A stretch of 64,000 nt of DNA from Persicitalea jodogahamensis (GTDB lineage Bacteria > Bacteroidota > Bacteroidia > Cytophagales > Spirosomataceae): the NCBI RefSeq assembly GCF_014651615.1, contig NZ_BMXF01000001.1, positions 963,731 through 1,027,730 of the forward strand, written 5' to 3'. The position numbers and the translations under genes were made by a program. The notes below the pieces were generated by a model. That model was not told the origin of the DNA. It did not search any database and saw only the letters and a list, made by a program, of their open reading frames with translations. Within the stretch, counting starts at the first letter, position 1; every line of letters starts with the position of its first letter. Shown here in pieces: positions 18,519 to 25,281 of this stretch.

Positions 18519-21200
18519 TTATTCATTCATAATTAATACGGACGCCGCCCGTACTCGCTTACCTTGTAAAGTAAAGCCTTCAACCAGGAAACGATAAGAG
18601 CCAGCGGGCAAAAGCGGCATATAGCCCTCCGTGATACCAACAGGGGAGAGATTCAAGTCTGGCAGCCAGATCACACTCGCCGGACGATCAGCCGTTGGTA
18701 GGGTAAATCCTTCAAGCGTGATTTGTTTCGCGCCGGGCTCCATCTCTGCCAGCGTACTCTCGGTGGCTGCTCCCTGTTTGGTAAAAATCGAGATGACTCC
18801 ACCGTAACCGCGCATCCCGAGCATAGGTTCGGCGCGGGTCAGTACTTCCACTCGGTCGATCGACGTGGGCGAGATGGAGGCAATTTGGTTGATGTCTTCG
18901 AAAGGCACGCCATCTACCAGAAAGAGGGGGGCATTTTTATTGGAGGAGCTAAAACCCGCCGAAGTACCACCCCGGATATAAATTTTTAGCTTTAGAAAGC
19001 CGTCTGGATCGTAAGCCTCTCTGATTTCCAGTCCCGGCACACGCCCCTGCAACGAGATTAAAAAATTACTACCCATCGCGGCCTGCAAATCTTTGCCTTG
19101 TACGGTATAATCAGGCTGTTTGTACACCCTGGGGAGAGGCGGTGTCTTCCTCGCCTTGACCGCCACTTCGTTCAACTGAATTGCTTTCGCCGAGTAGTCG
19201 GTATCGTAGGTAACCGCAATGGGCTGCGGCGTCGCTGCGGTCGGGAAGTCAGGAGGCGATAGGGCAGGAGCAGGCAGAGGCGAGCCCACTGGGTCAAGGG
19301 CGATGTCGCCCGCGGGCTTGCCCTTGGCGTTCATGGCTTTTACGATCACTTCCTGGGTACCCTGAATAGGCAGGTCACTAAACCGAAAGCTGCTTTCCGC
19401 ATCGGTCAGGCTCATGAAGCTAAGGCCCTGGCGTGGTACGATGAGCAGTACCTGTGCGTCGGCCACGGGCTTGTCTTTCCTGCTGATGACTTTGCCTGTC
19501 AGGTTGACGCCACGTTCCAGCGAAAAGGGTATTTTTTCGGGAAAGTCGTAGGACTCGGTTACTGGGTTGGTCGTGTTCTCGGGATAAACCAGCGGTGTGG
19601 TGGCCTCATTCAGCACGCTTAGGTTGATCGTCGATAATTTCAAATTTTGCGAATTGAGTCTCCATCGCAGCGTGGTATCGCGCCGGGTAACGGTCAGGGA
19701 TAGCAGCGTGTCCGTGGAAACGGGAGTGGTGATTGGTTTTTCCGAAAGTCCGATGATAGGCAGCCATTGTATACCAACAATTTCCTGACCGAAGTTACGC
19801 ATCCATTGCGTGTGCATACGTACCATATACATACCCGATCGCAGTGTGTCAGGCAGGGGAATCTGCCCCTGAAAATTGCCGTCCTTAATTACCCAACGTT
19901 CGGAGTGAATCAACTTTTTGGCAGGATTGAAAAGCTCGATTCTTACCAGACGGCTCAAAGAATCCTGGTAGGTTGGGTTGCTGTACCGCATCCTTCCGGC
20001 TACGCTCACTTTCTGGCCGGGGCGGTAGTAAGGCTGGTCCGTGCTAAAAAGTGGTAGTTCTAGCCAATCGTCGCCTGTGCGTTTGGTGCGCGGGGCGCGT
20101 TGGGCGGCGGAGTAGTTTATGGGAAGTGTCTCGGCCATGCGCAGGTTAGCCAGATAACCCGACACCGACCACTCCTGAGGATTGAGCAGCAGCCCATCGG
20201 AATTAAAAAGCAACGGTCGCCCGGTGGTTTCGATCCAGGAAACCTGGGCGGGTTTGTCACGGTAAATGGCAAACTTTCCACCCTCAGTACTCGCGCTATG
20301 CAACTCGAAACGACGCGGCAACTGGATTTGATGTCTGCCATTAGTACCAATCACTAGTGTGTCAAGATCGAACTGAGAAAGTCTTTTAACCTGATCCTGA
20401 TAAAAGAACGTACTACGGTTATGCGGGTCGGCCCCCGGCTTGTCTAAATAGGCTTCATAACCAGCCTTGGCGGCCTTTTGCTCCGCCAGATTCTTGAATA
20501 GATGTACCTCTGAGCCAAAAAAGGTTCGCTCTCGATTAGCTTTCCACTGCTCGGTTTCGATGGCGTTGGCCGCGATTAGCGGTTGGAAGGACGTCAGGCC
20601 GCTGTAAAAAGTCTCGTCGCCATTGAATTTAAATGAACGTAAATCATACAAGACTTTATAGCCCAGATAGCGGTTTTCAATCTCGATGATCTGGTCGGAC
20701 TTAGCGGTCAGCGTGTTGCCATTCTCCTCTAACTCGATCACCCATGGATTGATGATTTTACACAGCTTAGCCGCTTGGCTTTCCCCGAAAAATACCCTGG
20801 TGAACGTTTCGTATTGCTTCTCCCAGGCCTTGTCGCGCTTAGCCGTTACTTTCACTTCCGCCAGTTCCCGCCCGTCAGATTTTAGCCTGACATCAATTTT
20901 GGTATTGATGCCTGGCTGCAAAGTAACGGTTTGGTAATACGACGTGTACCCCACCACCCGCACCGCCAGTGTGTAGCGTCCCGCCGGAACGTTGGGCAGC
21001 GTGTAGGTTCCCGCAGTATCGGTGTCGGTGGCGTAGGTCGTGTTGCTGAGATAGACCGAGGTGAAAGGTAGCGGCTCAGCGGTTTCGGCATCGGTGACGA
21101 TGCCGCTGAGGGTTTGGGCGGAGATGTGTTCTCTGCAAAGAATAACTGTTGCGATCAGCAAGAGCAGCCGAAACAGAAAAAAGGAGTAATGTTTTTTCAT
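18519..21200 (-). CDS. Carboxypeptidase-like / MG2 / TonB-plug domain protein without a beta-barrel
   Basis: Secreted protein of 893 residues. After a signal peptide comes a carboxypeptidase regulatory-like domain (LSGIVTDAETAEPLPFTSVYL, about 30-110). A long middle part follows with a macroglobulin-2-like domain (DQPYYRPGQKVSVAGRMRYSN, then GSY-like SGMYMVRM, about 390-480) and a second regulatory-like domain (NLTGKVISRKDKPVADAQVLL, about 570). The C-terminus has a TonB-receptor plug (LQGRVPGLEI, IYIRGGTS, APLFLVDGVPFEDINQI, about 700-810). A barrel, which needs about 500 more residues, is absent. Its 3' end is 23 bp from the dehydrogenase gene downstream, so co-transcription is likely. Role unknown. 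Confidence 0.75.
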   Translation of the reverse strand: MKKHYSFFLFRLLLLIATVILCREHISAQTLSGIVTDAETAEPLPFTSVYLSNTTYATDTDTAGTYTLPNVPAGRYTLAVRVVGYTSYYQTVTLQPGINTKIDVRLKSDGRELAEVKVTAKRDKAWEKQYETFTRVFFGESQAAKLCKIINPWVIELEENGNTLTAKSDQIIEIENRYLGYKVLYDLRSFKFNGDETFYSGLTSFQPLIAANAIETEQWKANRERTFFGSEVHLFKNLAEQKAAKAGYEAYLDKPGADPHNRSTFFYQDQVKRLSQFDLDTLVIGTNGRHQIQLPRRFELHSASTEGGKFAIYRDKPAQVSWIETTGRPLLFNSDGLLLNPQEWSVSGYLANLRMAETLPINYSAAQRAPRTKRTGDDWLELPLFSTDQPYYRPGQKVSVAGRMRYSNPTYQDSLSRLVRIELFNPAKKLIHSERWVIKDGNFQGQIPLPDTLRSGMYMVRMHTQWMRNFGQEIVGIQWLPIIGLSEKPITTPVSTDTLLSLTVTRRDTTLRWRLNSQNLKLSTINLSVLNEATTPLVYPENTTNPVTESYDFPEKIPFSLERGVNLTGKVISRKDKPVADAQVLLIVPRQGLSFMSLTDAESSFRFSDLPIQGTQEVIVKAMNAKGKPAGDIALDPVGSPLPAPALSPPDFPTAATPQPIAVTYDTDYSAKAIQLNEVAVKARKTPPLPRVYKQPDYTVQGKDLQAAMGSNFLISLQGRVPGLEIREAYDPDGFLKLKIYIRGGTSAGFSSSNKNAPLFLVDGVPFEDINQIASISPTSIDRVEVLTRAEPMLGMRGYGGVISIFTKQGAATESTLAEMEPGAKQITLEGFTLPTADRPASVIWLPDLNLSPVGITEGYMPLLPAGSYRFLVEGFTLQGKRVRAASVLIMNE

Positions 21201-21224
21201 AATGAAATCGGCGATGAATCAACC

Positions 21225-21424
21225 TTTGAATTGATAAATTTGGCTATCATTTGCTTGGACTAACCTTCTCTATTTTGATACGACTGCGACAGCGTTCATC
21301 AAAGAGGCTATCCACGAAGAAAAGCCTAAAATCACCCTCCTTGATAGATTTTTCACCGGCTTGTATTCTCAAAACAGCCAAGCACTGAACCTGGTGTGTG
21401 GAACGATCGGATTACTTTTCTAAT
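21225..21424 (+). pseudogene. Possible coding remnant beside the transposon
   Basis: A 61-codon stop-free stretch without a start codon ends TAA at 21422-21424. Its conceptual product has ordinary protein composition (for example TTATAFIKEAIHEEKPK, then LLDRFFTGLYSQN). It could be the 3' end of a gene truncated by an older rearrangement near the transposon edge. I recognise no family, and chance is possible. Confidence 0.25.
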
Positions 21425-21455
21425 TCTTGGGGTAGCAAATTGCAATAAAAGTATA

Positions 21456-21480
21456 GGTAATGATATACTTGACTGACCCA
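21456..21480 (+). repeat. Left terminal inverted repeat
   Basis: Starts GGTAATGATATACTTG and ends CTGACCCA; pairs with 24337-24361 at 23 of 25 positions. Just inside lie an 8-bp inverted repeat (ATATTGGT 21481-21488 with ACCAATAT 21510-21517) and a CCTCA/TGAGG hairpin near 21535. Confidence 0.85.
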
Positions 21481-21706
21481 ATATTGGTTAACGGGTTAAT
21501 AGGTTGCGCACCAATATAATAATTCCTTCTCCTCAATCTATGAGGGAATATTTCAGATCGCAAAAATCATCATTATAGTCCAATATCTGTGGTGACGAAT
21601 TTTTGTACAAAAGAATTTAAAAATATTTCCTTGTATGGCTTGTTTGTGTGTGTTAAAAGAGTTTTCTTTGTGTGCCTAACAAGCATTCACGATACCTATC
21701 AATCAT

Positions 21707-22516
21707 ATGGACACACTTAGTAACGAAGAGGACCGCGTTAGGGCTGCTAAGATTAAGTCGTTCAAGGATAGCTTAAAATCGTCCACAGAGCTTTATGATC
21801 GTCATCTAGACGATCTTGAATCTATTGGAAAAGAGTATGTTATCAAACTGCGCTCTTGTCAAGAATACTATACGAATATTATCATTTATAGGGAGCTTAT
21901 TAAGGATTTGGGAGTAGATGTTGCGGAAACAGTAAGAGAGTTCAGTCCTCTGTTAATCGAAGTCGAGAACCACAATGCAGTACAAGAGTTTAAAGATAAG
22001 CTCGGTATTACAAACGAATCTACTATTATTGATGACAATAATAGTAATGTTAGCGGTGCTAGTGTAGATGAGACAAACAATAGTGCAGATGAAAAAGCAA
22101 GTAGTGTCGCAGAAATAGAAGAGCATAACACAGCGAATAACGATAACGAGGAAGAAGCTCCCAAAAGAGTAAGGGGTGTTCAACAATACGTTCTAAAGAT
22201 ACTGAGTGAGGCTACTAGATTATTAACGACGCAAGAAGTTTCGGAGTTAGTGTATAAGAAATTTGGAAAAGGTATATCATACACTAGTATCACGAATAGC
22301 TTAAGTAGATTAAGAAAGCCCGAACACGATAAGATAAGGAGGTCCGTTGGTGAAGATGGCGTTAGTTATTATGGAATAGTCAAATGGTTTCATCAGGACG
22401 GTACCCCAAAACAAGAAATTCTACAATCACTAGTAGATAGTGAAAATGTGGAGAAAGAGAGCGAAGAAACTCAGGAAACAAAAATTGCTGAGTTTGAATT
22501 AGCAGCAAGGCAATAA
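21707..22516 (+). CDS. Transposon passenger: winged-helix protein with acidic linker
   Basis: Unrecognised protein of 269 residues. The N-terminal 100 residues look helical or coiled-coil (DRVRAAKIKSFKDSLKSS, IGKEYVIKLRSCQEYYTNI). A low-complexity acidic Asn/Ser/Glu linker spans about 105-155. A predicted winged helix spans about 160-230: helix 1 QQYVLKILSEA, helix 2 TTQEVSELVYKKFG, recognition helix SYTSITNSLSRLRKP, and a wing RRSVGEDGVSYYGI. The tail is acidic. This suggests nucleic-acid binding, for example to the element's ends or to the RNA modules just downstream; that is inference. Codon use is AT-rich, unlike flanking genes. A hairpin terminator follows directly. Confidence 0.75.
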   Translation: MDTLSNEEDRVRAAKIKSFKDSLKSSTELYDRHLDDLESIGKEYVIKLRSCQEYYTNIIIYRELIKDLGVDVAETVREFSPLLIEVENHNAVQEFKDKLGITNESTIIDDNNSNVSGASVDETNNSADEKASSVAEIEEHNTANNDNEEEAPKRVRGVQQYVLKILSEATRLLTTQEVSELVYKKFGKGISYTSITNSLSRLRKPEHDKIRRSVGEDGVSYYGIVKWFHQDGTPKQEILQSLVDSENVEKESEETQETKIAEFELAARQ

Positions 22517-22554
22517 CCAAAGAAGGCCACCCACAATAGGGTAGCCTTCTTTGG
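22517..22554 (+). terminator. Hairpin directly after the passenger gene
   Basis: The stem CCAAAGAAGGC-CACCC pairs with GGGT-GCCTTCTTTGG (one mismatch), starting at the base after the stop codon. No T run follows, so it may also work as an RNA 3'-end or spacer structure. Confidence 0.6.
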
Positions 22555-22564
22555 TAAAGATACT

Positions 22565-22678
22565 GATCTAGAAAGACTTTGTGTAGGTGTTCCGAGCAAC
22601 GGAACAGGATTCCAAACCCTGTTCCGGGAGTCACTCAACAAAGGGCTTGGCTTCCAAAACCAAGCCACTTTCTAGATC
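22565..22678 (+). ncRNA. Structured RNA module A (three-way junction)
   Basis: A 114-nt segment that folds fully. P1: 11 bp (22565-22575 with 22668-22678). P2: 6 bp CTTTGT/ACAAAG (22577-22582 with 22638-22643), then GGTG/CACT (22586-22589 with 22632-22635, one G-U), then hairpin GGAACAGG/CCTGTTCC (22601-22625). P3: hairpin GGCTTGG/CCAAGCC (22644-22666). P2 and P3 abut, and single A linkers join P1. Both hairpin loops are 9 nt and contain TTCCAAA. No protein-coding frame fits. Function unknown; it is not a class I recognise. Confidence 0.6.
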
Positions 22679-22687
22679 ATTGAAACC

Positions 22688-22803
22688 GACTTAAGAGTAC
22701 TTTGTGAGAGTGAGCCATAGAGACGGAACAGGATTCCAAACCCTGTTCCGGGTGTTCACTTGGCAAAGGGACTAGTGTCCATAGCTAGTCCGACTCTTAG
22801 GTC
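22688..22803 (+). ncRNA. Structured RNA module B (tandem paralogue of module A)
   Basis: It folds like module A. P1: 11 bp (22688-22698 with 22793-22803, one G-U), extendable by GAAA/TTTC. P2: CTTTG/CAAAG (22700-22704 with 22764-22768), then AGTGA/TCACT (22709-22713 with 22756-22760), then a hairpin identical to that of A (22725-22749). P3: GGACTAG/CTAGTCC (22769-22791) with a 9-nt loop containing GTCCATA. P1 and P3 differ in sequence from A but keep pairing, which is internal covariation. The G-U pairs become A-C mismatches on the opposite strand, so the + strand is favoured. Confidence 0.6.
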
Positions 22804-22812
22804 TTTCACAGT

Positions 22813-22843
22813 CTGCTAAGCAGGTTGCCGCCTGAATTAGCAG
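22813..22843 (+). other. Third hairpin after the RNA modules
   Basis: CTGCTAA (22813-22819) pairs with TTAGCAG (22837-22843) around an inner CAGG/CCTG stem with a 6-nt loop. It may be part of the same transcript. The following 69 nt up to the small gene hold no structure I can support beyond the direct repeat at 22867. Confidence 0.45.
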
Positions 22844-22866
22844 GTACTCGGTGATAGCTCCCACGC

Positions 22867-23058
22867 CGTAACGTTCGGGACACCATCTATTCACACACTA
22901 AATCACACTTCAATGTCACGTAAAAAAGACAAGTGCGATTGCGGAGAGTACATCTTCGTCCGATACATTACTGTAAAGGGCCGAAAGGTGTATCCGAAGT
23001 CCCCTAACAAGGTGTTTCGCATCTGCAAAGATCGCCTGAAACGCCCGTAACGGGACAC
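22867..23058 (+). repeat. Short direct repeats bracketing the 45-residue gene
   Basis: ACGCCGTAACG-TTC-GGGACAC ends at 22883 and ACGCCCGTAAC-GGGACAC ends at 23058. The copies agree except for a one-base and a three-base length difference. The first lies about 30 nt before the start codon and the second covers the stop codon. Confidence 0.5.
22913..23050 (+). CDS. Small basic Cys-containing protein (45 residues)
   Basis: A short gene inside the transposon, ATG to TAA. The protein starts MSRKKDKCDCGEYIFVRY and ends VFRICKDRLKRP; Cys at 8, 10 and 38 could form part of a metal site. It is rich in Lys and Arg, so nucleic-acid binding is possible. A terminator follows 10 nt after the stop, which supports a real transcript. 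The gene is bracketed by related direct repeats (22867-22883 and 23046-23058), the second spanning its stop codon. I recognise no family. Confidence 0.5.
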   Translation: MSRKKDKCDCGEYIFVRYITVKGRKVYPKSPNKVFRICKDRLKRP

Positions 23059-23059
23059 T

Positions 23060-23098
23060 AGCGGGGATGGGTGGGAGTACTCACCCCCGCTTTTTAAT
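23060..23098. terminator. Terminator between the small + gene and the - strand transposase operon
   Basis: AGCGGGG-TGGGTG pairs with CACCC-CCGCT around a GAGTACTC centre, followed on the + strand by TTTTTAATTTT. The - strand 75-residue frame ends inside it. Confidence 0.75.
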
Positions 23099-23308
23099 TT
23101 TCTGTCTACTATTCCTTTTTGGAGTTCCTGATTTAACAATTTCAACCATTGTCTTCTCAAAGTCCTCGAAAGAAATTTCTTCTATATCCTCAGTCTTAAC
23201 CTTTTTTACCTTTTGCTTCTTCTGCTTATCCATCGTTCTCAATAGCATAAGCACTTTAAATACATCTTCTACTTGTGCAAAGTAGCGAACTAAATCTACA
23301 CGATGCAA
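23081..23308 (-). CDS. Hypothetical 75-residue protein downstream of transposase
   Basis: The reading frame starts (TTG) 2 nt after the transposase stop and ends inside a terminator, so it would be the second gene of the transposase transcript. The product is Lys-rich with an acidic middle (KKVKTEDIEEISFEDFEKT) and a basic tail (KRNSRQKIKKRG). In-frame ATG codons at 23248 and 23233 would give 55 or 50 residues. No family recognised; it could be a non-coding tail. Confidence 0.35.
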   Translation of the reverse strand: MHRVDLVRYFAQVEDVFKVLMLLRTMDKQKKQKVKKVKTEDIEEISFEDFEKTMVEIVKSGTPKRNSRQKIKKRG

Positions 23309-23310
23309 AT

Positions 23311-24254
23311 TTATTTCGCTTCGTAAATCAGTTCCTTATAATTCAATCTGCCATCTAATTTACCAAGAACGTTCTTGAATCGTTCTCCATCCCGAACTTT
23401 CCGAGTATTGTATCTATTCGCATACTCTCCCACATACTGATCTAAGTGTTTCACACTAGCCCAGTGATTGATTCCGTTTATACCACGCTTAAACAACGAC
23501 CCAAAACCCTCGATTGTATTAGTGTGAACATCACCGTTTACATACTCTTCATGTCCATGCTTAACAATTGCATGATTGAAGTGCTTGATTAGTCCAATAT
23601 ACGCCTTCCACTCGTCGGTCATAATGCTTGCGCCAATTGCAACGTGTTCTTTAATGATCGGTTGGATCGGTTGTAGTGTCTTAGAAGAAGCACCGCTCAC
23701 GGTCATTGCAACTACCCGACTACCGCGCTCCACCATTCCAAGCACAGGTGTTTTAACCTTTGTACTACGCCCCTGAGTACCCAATGTTTTTTGCTATTGT
23801 ACTTGTTCTTCTCTTTGCTGCCAACGTAAGTCTCATTCACTTCAACAATACCTGCTATTGGTGAATCAAACGACTTGATCTTGAGCGCAAATTTAAGTCC
23901 GTAGAGCATGAACCATGCCGTTTTTTGCGTTATGTCAATATCCCTTCCAAGCTGATGAGAAGAGATGCCCTTCTTGTGTCTGGTCATAATAAAAGCCGCC
24001 GAAAACCACTTTTTGAGCGGAATCTTGCTATCCTCAAAAATAGTACCCATTCTTACGGTATATTTCTTGCGACACTTGGCGCATTTGAAATCACCGTTTG
24101 AAAACTGATAAGACTTGGTATGTCCGCAATGCTGGCAAATAGGACTACCTTTCCAGCGTAAATCAGCAATATATTTTTTGCATAAAAGTTCGTTGGGAAA
24201 ACGCTCGTCCAATTGGTTAAGCGTTAGTTTTGGAGTAGTAGATTTACGCGGCAT
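23311..24254 (-). pseudogene. IS1595-family (ISXO2-like) transposase, frameshifted and catalytically altered
   Basis: DDE-type transposase. The N-terminus has the Zn-ribbon (CQHCGHTKSYQF ... CAKCRKKY) and the HTH-like KGISSHQLGRDIDITQKTAWF. The first catalytic motif reads IVEVNETYVG, where the family has Asp in place of Asn. The frame then shifts in an A6 tract near 23785-23790: one extra A, or a -1 slip, would join SKK to TLGTQGRSTKV. The second part has the remaining motifs MTDEWKAY and HTNTIEGFGSLFKRG. Both defects argue for a dead enzyme. Together the two frames cover a complete transposase of about 315 residues. Confidence 0.85.
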
Positions 24255-24336
24255 AATTTCTAGTTACTATAATGTAAATTATGCTTATTAACTGACTAAT
24301 AACCAAATTATTAGATCAAAAATTAACAAACTATTT

Positions 24337-24361
24337 TGGGTCAGTCAAGTATATTATCACC
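24337..24361 (-). repeat. Right terminal inverted repeat
   Basis: Complement of the left end with two differences; lies 83 bp before the transposase start, as expected for an IS end. Confidence 0.85.
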
Positions 24362-24401
24362 TAAATATATTATCAGCTAAGATCACGATTAATAGAGCCC
24401 T

Positions 24402-25247
24402 ATGAAACTCATCGAATGTCCCCGTGATGCCTGGCAGGGTCATCACCCTTTTATTCCGACGGAGCAAAAAATCCGGTACCTGAATCTGCTGCTGCAGGTA
24501 GGTTTCGAAACGCTCGATTTCGGCAGTTTCGTTTCGCCGAAGGCTATGCCGCAGGTCAGTGATACGGCGGAAGTGGTAGAAAGACTTGATTTAGAAACTA
24601 CGGATACCAAACTACTGGCAATCGTGGCCAATGAGCGCGGGGCGGAGCAGGCCTGTACGTTTGCCCAGATCCGATACCTCGGCTATCCTTTTTCAATCTC
24701 CGAAACATTCCAACTCCGCAATACCAATGCCAACCTGAATGAATCGGTTGAGCGCGTGAGGACCATGCAGAAGCTCTGTGAAGAGTCTGAAAAGGAGTTG
24801 GTAGTTTATATCTCGATGGGCTTCGGCAATCCTTACGGTGATCCATGGAGCCCCCAATTGGCAGAACAGCGGGTAGAGGAGTTGGCTCAGTTCGGGGTGA
24901 AGATCTTTTCATTGTCCGACACGGTGGGCGTTGCCCATGCCCACGACATCCGCTCCGTTTTTCAGAAACTCATCGCGGCACGCCCGGACCTGGAATTCGG
25001 GGCTCATTTTCACACGACGCCTCACGCATGGCGGGAAAAAGTGCAAGCTGCATATGAGTCGGGGTGCCGTCGGTTCGACGGGGCTCTGCTGGGCTATGGC
25101 GGCTGCCCGATGGCACAGGACGATTTGGTGGGAAACATGCCCACCGAACGGCTGCTCGAATTTGCTGACGAAAAAAAAGAGCTTCCCCCAATCGACCAGA
25201 AGGTTTTGGGGGAAGCTCTGAACTATTTCAGACAAATTATCGGGTAA
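24402..25247 (+). CDS. Hydroxymethylglutaryl-CoA lyase family enzyme
   Basis: Cleaves 3-hydroxy-3-methylglutaryl-CoA to acetyl-CoA and acetoacetate (leucine degradation). It is a TIM-barrel enzyme of 281 residues. It starts IECPRDAWQG (the family normally has E/PRDG(F/L)Q, so the substrate-loop residues vary). Metal ligands are visible in GAHFHTTPHAW (HxH), and GYGGCPMAQDDLVGNMPTE carries the catalytic Cys loop. The start lies 40 bp after the transposon end, so its original promoter may have been separated by the insertion. Related HMGL-like aldolases cannot be excluded. Confidence 0.88.
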   Translation: MKLIECPRDAWQGHHPFIPTEQKIRYLNLLLQVGFETLDFGSFVSPKAMPQVSDTAEVVERLDLETTDTKLLAIVANERGAEQACTFAQIRYLGYPFSISETFQLRNTNANLNESVERVRTMQKLCEESEKELVVYISMGFGNPYGDPWSPQLAEQRVEELAQFGVKIFSLSDTVGVAHAHDIRSVFQKLIAARPDLEFGAHFHTTPHAWREKVQAAYESGCRRFDGALLGYGGCPMAQDDLVGNMPTERLLEFADEKKELPPIDQKVLGEALNYFRQIIG

Positions 25248-25281
25248 AAAGCGTGTGTACTTTTACCCGGTTGAACCTGGT

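Larger units (their letters stand above)
21456..24361. mobile_element. IS1595-family-like transposon with passenger genes and structured RNA
   Basis: A 2906-bp island bounded by 25-bp inverted repeats (21456-21480 and 24337-24361, 23 of 25 identical), starting with GG. Flanking 8-mers AAAGTATA and TAAATATA agree at 6 of 8 positions, so the 8-bp duplication typical of the family is at best eroded. The content is visibly AT-richer than its neighbours. It includes a transposase pseudogene, a 269-residue passenger, two tandem structured RNA modules, a 45-residue Cys protein and a 75-residue reading frame. IS1595 members with passenger genes are known; this cargo I do not recognise. Confidence 0.8.

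Noticed and set aside
22601-22752. The duplicated 28-mer as a small CRISPR array
   Set aside because: Only two copies, 124 nt apart, each embedded in a larger folded module; there are no cas genes, and the region between is itself structured and paralogous.
23780-23800. Programmed -1 frameshifting in the transposase
   Set aside because: The A6 tract would allow slippage, but the heptamer is not in the right phase for a two-tRNA slip, and the Asp to Asn change already disables catalysis. Decay is the simpler reading.
21441-24376. An exact 8-bp target-site duplication around the transposon
   Set aside because: The best alignment of flanks matches 6 of 8 bases, so it is not an intact duplication.
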